Shown here: positions 1 to 7,835 of the stretch, piece after piece | Position numbering within the stretch: position 1 is the stretch's first letter | Layout: the number at the start of each line of letters is the position of its first letter | DNA from: Lacisediminihabitans sp040549465 | Lineage (GTDB): Bacteria > Actinomycetota > Actinomycetes > Actinomycetales > Microbacteriaceae | Length of the DNA stretch: 64,000 bases | Direction of reading: 5' to 3' | NCBI RefSeq assembly: GCF_040549465.1 | Contig: NZ_JBEPTL010000010.1 | Location: forward strand, 69,837 to 133,836 | Program-made: the position numbers and the translations under genes | The notes under the pieces: model-generated | What the model was told of the DNA's origin: nothing | Database searches by the model: none | Seen by the model: the letters and a program-made list of their open reading frames with translations, nothing else

Positions 1-129
1 GCTGTCCTCGTTGTGGCTGCGCTTGTGGCCGGTGTCGGTCGCCGCACCCCAGGCGAGCGAGATGACCGCATCAGGGCGTCCGGGAACAGAGATGATCTGT
101 TCTGCGGCACTACTGCCAATCTGGGTCAC
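1..129 (-). CDS. PP2C-family Ser/Thr protein phosphatase, N-terminal part only
   Basis: Only the first 43 codons are inside the window; the gene runs off the left edge. Reading leftwards from a GTG at 129, the product contains WGAATDTGHKRSHNEDS. This is the start of the PP2C fold, with the first metal-binding Asp in the GAATD strand and the Glu-Asp pair of the HNED motif. An AAAGG ribosome site lies about seven bases upstream of the GTG. The gene follows an FHA-domain gene on the same strand with a 28-base gap. In actinobacteria PP2C enzymes of this kind reverse Ser/Thr kinase signalling, and FHA proteins read the phospho-threonines. The rest of the enzyme cannot be judged from here. Confidence 0.85.
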   Translation of the reverse strand, partial: MTQIGSSAAEQIISVPGRPDAVISLAWGAATDTGHKRSHNEDS

Positions 130-157
130 GGGAGCCTTTCGCCGGGGTGGTCGGTCG

Positions 158-766
158 TCAGGGATTCGACGACACTATGCGTGGAACGGGCAGTATCTCG
201 AGGATATTGCCGTCACCAATATCCACTAGTGTGCCCGATGACACCACCACCGACTCGCCCTGCCGGAGTTTTTGTGTCGTCGCACCCGGGATCGTCACCA
301 GCGTGCCGTTGGTCGATTTCAGGTCGGTGACCACCACGCTGTTACCGTGCTGTCGTAGCTCGAGATGGGTGCTGGACACCTCATGCAGAGGTGAGGAAAC
401 CCGAACCAGGCGCGGCGGCTTGCCTGTCGATATCCGCGGCGCGACGGGTTTTCGGCCGACGAGCGCAGGAGTGTCGAGCGAGACCGGCTCGTGCGTATTG
501 ATCCTGAAACGGTGGAATGTCTCGACAACCGGCGCGGGTGGGCGGGGCGGGGGAGTCGCGGTTCGCGGCGGCTCGACCCAACCCGACGGCGGCTCGACAA
601 GGGCCGGAGGCTCCTGCAGCTCACGGAGGGCTTCGGCAGGCACGTCTGCAAATGGCCTGCGTTCACGAATAATGGTGTCGTCGGTGAGGATGCCCGGATC
701 CACGATCGAAGGCAGTACAGGCCTGATGACGGTCTCTTCACCCTCAACCGGTTCCATGGGGACCAT
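158..766 (-). CDS. FHA-domain protein
   Basis: 202 residues. The C-terminal ~100 residues form a forkhead-associated domain: the SSTHLEL strand, then VTDLKSTNGT with the conserved Ser-Thr-Asn-Gly, ending in IGDGNILEI. Such domains bind phosphothreonine peptides. The N-terminal half is a proline-rich linker (residues ~50-80). It is preceded by two short look-alike motifs, EETVIRP near residue 10 and DDTIIRER near residue 30, which could be kinase target threonines that the FHA domain binds in cis or in trans; this is inference. No good ribosome site precedes the ATG. The dehydrogenase stop codon is only six bases upstream, so translation may rely on reinitiation. The PP2C gene follows directly. 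Confidence 0.85.
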   Translation of the reverse strand: MVPMEPVEGEETVIRPVLPSIVDPGILTDDTIIRERRPFADVPAEALRELQEPPALVEPPSGWVEPPRTATPPPRPPAPVVETFHRFRINTHEPVSLDTPALVGRKPVAPRISTGKPPRLVRVSSPLHEVSSTHLELRQHGNSVVVTDLKSTNGTLVTIPGATTQKLRQGESVVVSSGTLVDIGDGNILEILPVPRIVSSNP

Positions 767-772
767 TGTCGA

Positions 773-2209
773 CTATTCGCCGATGAAGCTCATGACGTGC
801 TTCACCCGCGTGTAATCCTCGAAACCGTACGAGGAGAGATCCTTGCCGTAGCCGGAGTGTTTGAAACCGCCGTGCGGCATCTCGGCGACAAGGGGGATGT
901 GCGTATTGATCCAGACGCAGCCAAAGTCGAGGCGCTTCGCCAGGCGCATCGCCCGGCCGTGGTTCTGCGTCCAGACGCTGGAGGAGAGACCGTATTGCAC
1001 GCCGTTCGCCCATTCGAGCGCCTGGGCCTCGTCGGTGAACTTCTGCACGGTGATCACCGGACCGAAGATCTCGTTCTGGATCGCGTCATCCGTCTGCGTC
1101 AGGCCGCTGACGATCGTGGCCTCGTGGAAGTACCCCCTGTCACCCTGCCGGTGCCCGCCGAGCTCGATGTTCGCGTTGTCGGGCAGGCGATCAATGAATC
1201 CCTGCACCTGGGCGAGCTGGTTCACGTTGTTGACCGGGCCGAACAGGATGCCCGTCTCGCTCGGCGCACCGGTTCTGGCGTTGTCGCGGGCGTAGGCAGC
1301 AAGGGCCGCGACGAACTCGTCGTGGATGCCAGCCTGCACGAGTACGCGGGTAGCCGCAGTGCAGTCCTGGCCGGCGTTGAAGTAGCCGGCGATCGCGATG
1401 CCCTCGACCGCCGAGGGGATGTCCGCATCGTCGAAGACGATGACCGGCGCTTTGCCGCCCAGTTCGAGATGCACCCGTTTCAGGTCGCTCGCCGCGGACT
1501 TCGCCACCTCCATGCCGGCGCGCACGGATCCGGTGATCGACACCATCTGCGGAGTCTTGTGTTCGATCATCGCGCCACCGGTTGTTCGATCGCCGGTGAT
1601 CACGTTGAGAACACCCTTCGGCAGGAACTCCGAAGCGACTTCGGCGAGAAAGAGGGTGGATGACGGCGTGGTATCGCTCGGCTTCAGCACTGTCGTGTTG
1701 CCCGCGGCGAGCGCCGGCGCGAATTTCCAGACCGCCATGTTGAGCGGGTAATTCCACGGCGTGACCTGGCCGATCACACCGATCGGCTCCCGCCTGATCT
1801 GCGAGGTGTGATCCTTCATGTACTCGCCGGATGCCATCCCACTCAGATGGCGCGCCTCGCCGGCGAAGAAACGGATCTGGTCGACGGAGAGCATGATCTC
1901 GTCGGCCACAAGGGATGCCCGCGGCTTTCCGGTGTCCTTCGACTCGAGGTCCGCAAACTCCTCAGCGCGAGCCTCCATCGCGTCGGCGATGCGGAACAGC
2001 GCGAGCTGGCGCTCCGCCGGGGTCGTGTCACCCCACTCTTCGAAGGCCGCCGCTGCCGCGCCGAATGCGGTATCGACATCCGCGGCACTGGAGACCGGCG
2101 AGGAGCCGTAGACCTCCTCGGTCGCCGGATCGATGAGGTCGAATGCCGCCTCCGATCGCGCCTCGACGTACTCGCCATTGATGAAGTTGCGGAGTTCAGC
2201 TGCGCTCAT
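773..2209 (-). CDS. Aldehyde dehydrogenase, probably gamma-aminobutyraldehyde dehydrogenase
   Basis: 478 residues, the normal length for NAD(P)-dependent aldehyde dehydrogenases. Visible family motifs are the cofactor-site region TPWNYPLNMAVWKFAPALAAG, the general-base Glu in LELGGKAP, and the nucleophile Cys in FNAGQDCTAATRV. The C-terminal EMPHGGFKHSGYGKD segment is typical of the gamma-aminobutyraldehyde/betaine aldehyde branch. The likely reaction is 4-aminobutanal to GABA. The Lrp/AsnC regulator and the class III aminotransferase next door are divergently transcribed, and together they fit putrescine breakdown by transamination. The exact aldehyde is inferred from context; another aminoaldehyde is possible. 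Confidence 0.9.
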   Translation of the reverse strand: MSAAELRNFINGEYVEARSEAAFDLIDPATEEVYGSSPVSSAADVDTAFGAAAAAFEEWGDTTPAERQLALFRIADAMEARAEEFADLESKDTGKPRASLVADEIMLSVDQIRFFAGEARHLSGMASGEYMKDHTSQIRREPIGVIGQVTPWNYPLNMAVWKFAPALAAGNTTVLKPSDTTPSSTLFLAEVASEFLPKGVLNVITGDRTTGGAMIEHKTPQMVSITGSVRAGMEVAKSAASDLKRVHLELGGKAPVIVFDDADIPSAVEGIAIAGYFNAGQDCTAATRVLVQAGIHDEFVAALAAYARDNARTGAPSETGILFGPVNNVNQLAQVQGFIDRLPDNANIELGGHRQGDRGYFHEATIVSGLTQTDDAIQNEIFGPVITVQKFTDEAQALEWANGVQYGLSSSVWTQNHGRAMRLAKRLDFGCVWINTHIPLVAEMPHGGFKHSGYGKDLSSYGFEDYTRVKHVMSFIGE

Positions 2210-2297
2210 GCTCCCAACTTAGCCAGCATGCTGCGCCCGCACCAGTAATTGACACTACCGATTCCGTCGCGAAACACGCCGAGAGATGCGGATTCGC

Positions 2298-2332
2298 TTG
2301 TGACTCCCCCGCTGCACTGACAGAATCACGGT
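2298..2332 (+). promoter_or_regulatory. Candidate sigma-70-type promoter giving a leaderless lrp-like mRNA
   Basis: TTGTGA at 2298-2303 and CAGAAT at 2321-2326 are separated by exactly 17 bases. Each matches the consensus hexamer at four of six positions. A start site about seven bases after the -10 element would fall on the A of the ATG at 2333. No Shine-Dalgarno sequence precedes that ATG. The divergent dehydrogenase gene starts at 2209, so this 123-base gap must hold both promoters. Confidence 0.4.
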
Positions 2333-2800
2333 ATGAGCGCGAATGCGAAGCCAGTGCAACTCGACGAAGTCTCGAAGGCGATCATCGAGCAGCTGCAGGC
2401 CGATGGTCGACGCAGCTATGCCGAGATCGGCAAGGCTGTGGGGCTCAGCGAGGCCGCCGTGCGCCAGCGGGTTCAGAAACTCACCGATTCAGGGGTGATG
2501 CAGGTCGTAGCGGTCACCGACCCCATGCAGCTCGGCTTCTACCGCCAGGCCATGATCGGCATCCGCGTGACAGGAGACACCACGACCGTCGCCGAGAAGC
2601 TCGGACGCATCCCCGCCGTCGACTACGTGGTTCTCACGGCCGGCAGTTTCGACATCCTGGCCGAGGTGGTCTGCGAGAACGACGAAGACCTGATCGACCT
2701 GCTCAACACAGAGATCCGCGGAATCCCGGGCGTTCAATCGACCGAGACTTTCGTCTACCTGAAACTGCAGAAGCAGTTCTACAACTGGGGAACGAGATAA
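2333..2800 (+). CDS. Lrp/AsnC-family transcriptional regulator
   Basis: 155 residues. The N-terminal AsnC-type winged helix-turn-helix is clear: QLQADGRRSYAEIGKAVGLS, then EAAVRQRVQKLTDSGVM. It is followed by the alpha/beta RAM effector domain (residues ~70-150, containing VDYVVLTAGSFDILAEVVC). The family regulates amino acid and amine metabolism and responds to small effectors. The gene sits between a divergent aldehyde dehydrogenase and a co-directional aminotransferase that starts three bases after its stop. It probably controls this catabolic set, with the amine or its product as effector (inferred). No ribosome site is visible. Confidence 0.92.
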   Translation: MSANAKPVQLDEVSKAIIEQLQADGRRSYAEIGKAVGLSEAAVRQRVQKLTDSGVMQVVAVTDPMQLGFYRQAMIGIRVTGDTTTVAEKLGRIPAVDYVVLTAGSFDILAEVVCENDEDLIDLLNTEIRGIPGVQSTETFVYLKLQKQFYNWGTR

Positions 2801-2803
2801 ATC

Positions 2804-4210
2804 ATGACCATGCCAACCCCCGTCGACCTCGCCTCGGCCCGGTACGACGACGCAGACCTGCAGCAGAAGGCGAAAGACCACCTGTGGATGCACTTCGCCC
2901 GCCAGTCGTTGATGGAAGACGGCCACGGTGTGCCGATCATCGTCAAGGGTGACGGCCACCACATCTGGGACAGCGCGGGCAAGAAGTACTTCGACGGCCT
3001 GAGCGGCCTCTTCGTGGTGAATGCCGGCCACGGCCGCAGGCGTCTCGCCGAGGTCGCGGCGAAGCAGGCAGAAGAGCTGGCCTTCTTCCCCATCTGGTCC
3101 TACGCGCATCCGAACGCCATCGAACTCGCGGATCGCCTCGCCTCCTACGCGCCTGGCGACCTCAACCGCGTCTTCTTCTCCACCGGCGGCGGCGAAGCGG
3201 TGGAGACCGCCTTCAAGCTCGCCAAGTACTTCTGGAAGCTGCAGGGGCGACCGACGAAGCACAAGGTCATTTCGCGCGCCGTCGCCTACCACGGCACGCC
3301 ACAGGGTGCACTGGCCATCACCGGCATCCCCGGTATGAAGGAGATGTTCGAGCCGGTGACTCCCGGCGGTTTCCGGGTGCCGAACACCAACTTCTACCGC
3401 GCGCCAGAGCACGCCGACGACCTCAACGCTTTCGGCCAGTGGGCCGCGAACCGCATCGAAGAGATGATCCTCTTCGAAGGCCCGGAGACCGTCGCCGCCG
3501 TCTTCCTCGAGCCGGTGCAGAACAGCGGCGGATGCTTCCCGCCGCCGCCCGGCTACTTCCAGCGGGTGCGCGAGATCTGCGACCAGTACGACGTGCTGCT
3601 CGTCGCCGACGAGGTCATCACCGGCTTCGGTCGGATCGGCGAGATGTTCGCCTCCACCACCTACGGCTTCCAGCCCGACATGATCACCTGCGCGAAGGGC
3701 ATGACGAGCGGGTACTCCCCGATCGGCGCGACCATCGTCAGCGACAGGATCTACGAGCCCTTCAAGCACGGTCAGACCTCGTTCTATCACGGCTACACCT
3801 TCGGTGGGCATCCGGTGTCGTCGGCCGTCGCACTCGCTAACCTCGACATTTTCGAGGAGGAAAAGCTGCTCGAGAATGTGCGTGAGAACTCGCCGATCTT
3901 CCGCGCGACCCTGGAGAAACTGCTTGACCTGCCAATCGTCGGTGATGTGCGGGGCGACGGCTATTTCTTCGGCATCGAACTGGTCAAAGACAAGACGACG
4001 AAGGAGACCTTCGACGACGACGAGTCGGAACGCCTGCTGCGCGGCTTCATGTCGAAGGCACTGTTCGATGCCGGCCTGTACTGCCGGGCCGATGACCGCG
4101 GAGACCCCGTCGTACAGCTCGCTCCCCCGCTCACCGTCGGCCCGAAGGAGTTCGACGAGATCGAGGGCATCCTGCGCGGCGTGCTGACCGAGGCCTGGAC
4201 GCGTCTCTAG
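2804..4210 (+). CDS. Class III PLP aminotransferase, probable putrescine/polyamine or omega-amino acid transaminase
   Basis: 468 residues, full length for the class III (ornithine/omega) aminotransferase family. Motifs are FFSTGGGEAVETAFKLA for cofactor phosphate binding, LLVADEVITGFGRIG carrying the Asp that contacts the pyridine nitrogen, and the Schiff-base Lys in TCAKGMTSGYSPIG. The sequence type resembles SpuC-like putrescine-pyruvate transaminases and beta-alanine-pyruvate transaminases. It starts three bases after the Lrp-family stop, so the two are co-transcribed and probably coupled. With the dehydrogenase it would convert putrescine to 4-aminobutanal and then GABA. Substrate choice cannot be settled from the sequence alone. 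Confidence 0.9.
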   Translation: MTMPTPVDLASARYDDADLQQKAKDHLWMHFARQSLMEDGHGVPIIVKGDGHHIWDSAGKKYFDGLSGLFVVNAGHGRRRLAEVAAKQAEELAFFPIWSYAHPNAIELADRLASYAPGDLNRVFFSTGGGEAVETAFKLAKYFWKLQGRPTKHKVISRAVAYHGTPQGALAITGIPGMKEMFEPVTPGGFRVPNTNFYRAPEHADDLNAFGQWAANRIEEMILFEGPETVAAVFLEPVQNSGGCFPPPPGYFQRVREICDQYDVLLVADEVITGFGRIGEMFASTTYGFQPDMITCAKGMTSGYSPIGATIVSDRIYEPFKHGQTSFYHGYTFGGHPVSSAVALANLDIFEEEKLLENVRENSPIFRATLEKLLDLPIVGDVRGDGYFFGIELVKDKTTKETFDDDESERLLRGFMSKALFDAGLYCRADDRGDPVVQLAPPLTVGPKEFDEIEGILRGVLTEAWTRL

Positions 4211-4252
4211 CGCCCGCCGCCTGCCGCCCGAGGCCTGCCGTTGACCACTACC

Positions 4253-4338
4253 GTCGAAAATTCAGGACTTCGGTGCACATCCCGAGACGTGCGGACGGAT
4301 TTTTGCCCTTCGACGTGCCGATCTCCTGAATTTCCGTC
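4253..4338. repeat. Intergenic inverted repeat upstream of the FAD oxidoreductase gene
   Basis: AAATTCAGGA at 4258-4267 is matched by its exact reverse complement at 4324-4333, and the arms extend outward imperfectly for about five more bases. The spacer is 56 bases. The right arm ends at the ATG at 4339. This could be a cruciform-forming or regulatory element, or a member of a dispersed palindrome family. It is not a typical terminator because no U-tract follows. Confidence 0.6.
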
Positions 4339-5709
4339 ATGACGAACAGCTATCGTCACCTGAGTTTCTGGTTGGACGCCCTGGCGGCATCCGGCTCCGA
4401 CGACCTGGTACGGCGTCCTGCGCTGCCCGGCGACAGCGAGGTGGATGTCGCGATCATCGGAGGCGGCCTCACCGGGCTGTGGACTGCCTACTACCTGGCG
4501 AAGGCCGATCCGACCCTCGCGATCGCGGTGATCGAGAAGCACATCGCCGGTTTCGGCGCGTCGGGGCGCAACGGCGGCTGGTGCTCGGCACTCTTTCCCG
4601 CGTCGACGGCCTCGCTGGAGCGACGTCACGGCCGGGACGCGGCCATTGCGATGCGTCGAGCGATGATCGCTACCGTCGACGAGGTTGGCGCAGTCGCTGC
4701 GACGGAGGGTATCGACTGCGATTTCGTGAAGGGTGGCACACTCAGTCTCGCCAGCGGAACCGTGCAACTGGATGCCGCGAAAGCCGAGGTCCAGGAGGCG
4801 GCACGCTACGGCGTCGACGCGATCACGCTCGTCGATGCGCCATCCGGAGCCGGCGGATCCGCCGCCGCCAGTTTCGACCCGGCCTGCGCTCGACTGCAGC
4901 CGGCCAGGCTGGTGCGTGGCCTCGCCCGCACCGTCGAGAATCTCGGGGCGACCATCTACGAGGGCACCGAGGTGCTCGACTGGGAACCGCATCGCGTCAG
5001 CACGACGAACGGGACGGTCACCGCCGGCACGATCGTCGTCGCGACCGAGGGCTACGGTGCGACACCGTCGAAAACCCACCGCTCCGTTCTCCCGCTGTAC
5101 TCGCTGATGATCGCCACCGAACCGCTCAGCGACGAACTGTGGCAGGAGATTGGACTGGAGCACGGCCAGACCTTCACCGACTTCCGCCATCTGCTGGTCT
5201 ACGGGCAGCGCACAGCCGACAATCGCTTCGCATTCGGCGGACGCGGCGCGCGCTACCACTGGGGCAGCAGCATCCGTTCGAATTACGACCGGGTACCGCG
5301 GGTCTTCGAACACCTTCGGCGAACACTCGGCGAGATCTTCCCCGCCGCGAAGGATGCCGCGATCACGCACCACTGGGGAGGCCCGCTCGGCGTGCCACGG
5401 GACTGGCACGCCACCGCCAGCTTCGACCCCGCGACGGGTATCGCCACCGCCGGCGGCTATGTCGGCGATGGGCTGAGCACCACCAATCTGGCCGGTCGCA
5501 CCCTGCGCGACCTCATCCTGCGGCGCGACACGGAGCTCACCCGACTGCCGTGGGCGAATCACCGCTCACCGCGGTGGGAACCGGAACCTCTTCGCTTCCT
5601 CGGAGCGAACCTCGGCACGGTATCGATGGGTATCGCCGATGTCGAGGAGCGGCTGACCCGTCGCCCGTCACTCGCGGCCAAGGTCATGGGTCCGCTCACC
5701 GGCCACTAA
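4339..5709 (+). CDS. FAD-dependent amine oxidoreductase (DAO family, PuuB-like)
   Basis: 456 residues. The N-terminus has the dinucleotide-binding fold VDVAIIGGGLTGLWTAYYLA at about residue 35, followed by the acidic end of strand beta-2 (VIEK). GFGASGRNGGW follows, a signature of glycine oxidase/D-amino-acid oxidase-like enzymes and of gamma-glutamylputrescine oxidoreductase. A second FAD contact is near the C-terminus (GYVGDGLSTTNLAGR). Such enzymes oxidise an amine carbon and pass electrons to oxygen. Next to the aminotransferase and aminobutyraldehyde dehydrogenase, a polyamine or related amine is the likely substrate. No gamma-glutamylputrescine synthetase is present in this window, so a full Puu pathway is not demonstrated here. 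Confidence 0.85.
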   Translation: MTNSYRHLSFWLDALAASGSDDLVRRPALPGDSEVDVAIIGGGLTGLWTAYYLAKADPTLAIAVIEKHIAGFGASGRNGGWCSALFPASTASLERRHGRDAAIAMRRAMIATVDEVGAVAATEGIDCDFVKGGTLSLASGTVQLDAAKAEVQEAARYGVDAITLVDAPSGAGGSAAASFDPACARLQPARLVRGLARTVENLGATIYEGTEVLDWEPHRVSTTNGTVTAGTIVVATEGYGATPSKTHRSVLPLYSLMIATEPLSDELWQEIGLEHGQTFTDFRHLLVYGQRTADNRFAFGGRGARYHWGSSIRSNYDRVPRVFEHLRRTLGEIFPAAKDAAITHHWGGPLGVPRDWHATASFDPATGIATAGGYVGDGLSTTNLAGRTLRDLILRRDTELTRLPWANHRSPRWEPEPLRFLGANLGTVSMGIADVEERLTRRPSLAAKVMGPLTGH

Positions 5710-5741
5710 CCCCTGCCGATCGGGCAGATCGCATCACCCGA

Positions 5742-5829
5742 GTGCCAAATGAAGGCACTCTCGCCTGCTGCAGTATTCCGCGCCCCCGAAACACGGGGAG
5801 TCCGCTGCGAGAGTGCCTTCATTTGGCAC
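5742..5829. repeat. Perfect long inverted repeat between convergent genes
   Basis: The 23-base arms at 5742-5764 and 5807-5829 are exact reverse complements, separated by 42 bases. Each arm also contains its own shorter dyad (AGTGCC, seven bases, GGCACT at 5741-5759, and the mirror image on the right). The element can therefore fold either as one long hairpin or as two small ones. It lies between the stops of two converging genes (5709 and 5856), so it may work as a bidirectional terminator. The double-dyad architecture also resembles REP/BIME-type or miniature mobile palindromes. Confidence 0.85.
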
Positions 5830-5855
5830 AACACAGGCAGTGGCGCACCACCTGG

Positions 5856-7835
5856 TTAGACCTCTTCGTTGACCGGCGCCGCGAACTGGGCGTTGTAAAG
5901 GCGGTAGTAGGCGCCCTCCGCCGCCAACAACTCGCTGTGGGTGCCCTGCTCCACGATGTTGCCGGCCTCCATCACGAGAATGAGGTCGGCGTCACGAATC
6001 GTGGACAGACGGTGCGCGATCACGAAACTGGTCCGGTCACTGCGTAGCGCCTTCATGGCCTTCTGCACCAGCACCTCGGTGCGGGTGTCCACCGAGCTGG
6101 TCGCCTCGTCCAGGATCAGCACGCTCGGTCGAGCGAGGAAGGCCCGCGCGATCGTCAGTAGCTGCTTCTCCCCCGCACTCACGTTCGAGGCCTCATCGTC
6201 CAGCACCGTGTCGTAGCCGTCGGGCAGCGAGTGCACGAAGCGGTCGACATAGGTGGACTGCGCTGCCTCGAAGATCTCCTCCTCCGTGGCATCCGGTCGT
6301 CCGTAGGCGATGTTGTCCCTGATGGTCCCACCGAACAGCCAGGTGTCCTGCAGGACCATGCCCATGCGTGAGCGCAGGTCGTCCCGCGTCATGGTGGAGG
6401 TATCGACACCGTCGAGAGTGATCCTCCCGCCGTCCAGCTCGTAGAACCGCATCATGAGGTTGACCAGTGTGGTCTTGCCCGCACCGGTCGGACCGACGAT
6501 CGCGACCGTCTGGCCGGGTTCTGCCACCAGGGAGAGACCGTCGATCAGCGGCCTGTCTTCCGTGTAACGGAAAGACACATCCTCGAAGGCCAGTCGTCCA
6601 CGGGTCGCGGTGCCCGGCGTCGCGGCAGGCGACGGATCCGTCGACTGCTCGTCGGCATCCAGCAGCTCGAACACGCGCTCTGCCGAGGCCACGCCCGACT
6701 GCAGCAGGTTGGCCATCGACCCGAGCTGGGTCAGCGGCTGGGTGAACTGGCGCGAATACTGGATGAAGGCCGTCACGTCGCCGAGGCGCATGCTGCCGGA
6801 TGCCACCAGCAGCCCGCCGACGACGGCGATCACCACGTAGATGAGGTTTCCGACGAACATCATGGCCGGCATGATGATGCCGCTCACGAACTGGGCGCCG
6901 AAGCTCGCGGCGTAGAGCTCCTCGTTCTTCTCGCGGAACTTCTCCTCCACCTCGCGCTGGCGACCGAAGACCTTGACCAGGGCGTGACCGGTGAAGGTCT
7001 CCTCGATCTGGCCGTTCAGTTCTCCGGTGTGCTTCCACTGGGCGACGAACATCTTCTGCGAACGCTTGGCGATCACCGTGGTGATGCCGATGGTGAGCGG
7101 GATCGTCACCAGGGCGATCAGCGCGAGCAACGGCGAGAGGAGGAACATCATCACGATCACACCGACGACCGTGAGCAGGGAGGTGAGCAGCTGGCTCATC
7201 GTCTGCTGGAGGCTCTGCGAGATGTTGTCGATGTCGTTCGTCACACGACTGAGCAGTTCGCCGCGCTGCATCCTGTCGAAGTAGCTGAGCGGAAGGCGAT
7301 TGACCTTCCCTTCGACCTCGGTGCGCAGGCGATAGACGGTGCGCTGGGTCACCCCGTTGAGCACGAGTCCCTGCAGATAGCCGAACACGGAGGACAGGAT
7401 GTACAGCGCAAGCACCCAGATCAGCACCGCGCCGACAGCGGTGAAGTCGATACCCACGCCGGGGTGCAGATTCATGCCACTGAGCAGGTCGGCCTGCGAG
7501 TCGTCGCCTTTGGCCCGAAGCCCCGCAATGACCTGCGCCTTCGTGGCACCGGTTGGCAGTTTTGCCGAGATGAAGCCCTCGAACACCAGGTTGATCGCGT
7601 TGCCGAGCAGGCGCGGACCGAGCACTGTCATGGTCACGCTCACGACGGTGAGCATGGTCACCAACGCAATGCGGGCACGCTCCGGCCGCAGCCGACCGAG
7701 CAGACGTTTGGCCGACGGACCGAAGTTCATCGACTTCTCTGCGGGCATTCCTGCGCCACCGAATGGTCCGCCGCCGCCTGGACCGCGTCGCATCGGCGGT
7801 CTAGCCGTCTCCGTGGCCTCCTCGTTGTCGCTCAT
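5856..7835 (-). CDS. ABC exporter half-transporter carrying the consensus Walker B (membrane plus ATPase)
   Basis: 659 residues, an ABC type I exporter half: N-terminal extension of ~55 residues, six-helix membrane domain (~60-380), then a nucleotide-binding domain. Motifs are Walker A GPTGAGKT, signature NVSAGEKQLL, Walker B VLILDEATSSVD with the catalytic Glu, and switch His in FVIAHRLST. The signature departs from LSGGQ, while the partner gene lacks the catalytic Glu. The pair therefore forms a heterodimer with one working and one degenerate ATP site, as in TM287/288 and LmrCD. Its ATG overlaps the partner's stop by four bases. Substrate is unknown; the adjacent TetR suggests drug or lipid export. 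Confidence 0.93.
   Translation of the reverse strand: MSDNEEATETARPPMRRGPGGGGPFGGAGMPAEKSMNFGPSAKRLLGRLRPERARIALVTMLTVVSVTMTVLGPRLLGNAINLVFEGFISAKLPTGATKAQVIAGLRAKGDDSQADLLSGMNLHPGVGIDFTAVGAVLIWVLALYILSSVFGYLQGLVLNGVTQRTVYRLRTEVEGKVNRLPLSYFDRMQRGELLSRVTNDIDNISQSLQQTMSQLLTSLLTVVGVIVMMFLLSPLLALIALVTIPLTIGITTVIAKRSQKMFVAQWKHTGELNGQIEETFTGHALVKVFGRQREVEEKFREKNEELYAASFGAQFVSGIIMPAMMFVGNLIYVVIAVVGGLLVASGSMRLGDVTAFIQYSRQFTQPLTQLGSMANLLQSGVASAERVFELLDADEQSTDPSPAATPGTATRGRLAFEDVSFRYTEDRPLIDGLSLVAEPGQTVAIVGPTGAGKTTLVNLMMRFYELDGGRITLDGVDTSTMTRDDLRSRMGMVLQDTWLFGGTIRDNIAYGRPDATEEEIFEAAQSTYVDRFVHSLPDGYDTVLDDEASNVSAGEKQLLTIARAFLARPSVLILDEATSSVDTRTEVLVQKAMKALRSDRTSFVIAHRLSTIRDADLILVMEAGNIVEQGTHSELLAAEGAYYRLYNAQFAAPVNEEV

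Noticed and set aside
2489..3811. A 440-codon leftward open frame opposite the regulator and aminotransferase
   Set aside because: It spans two real genes antisense and has the composition typical of GC-rich shadow frames.
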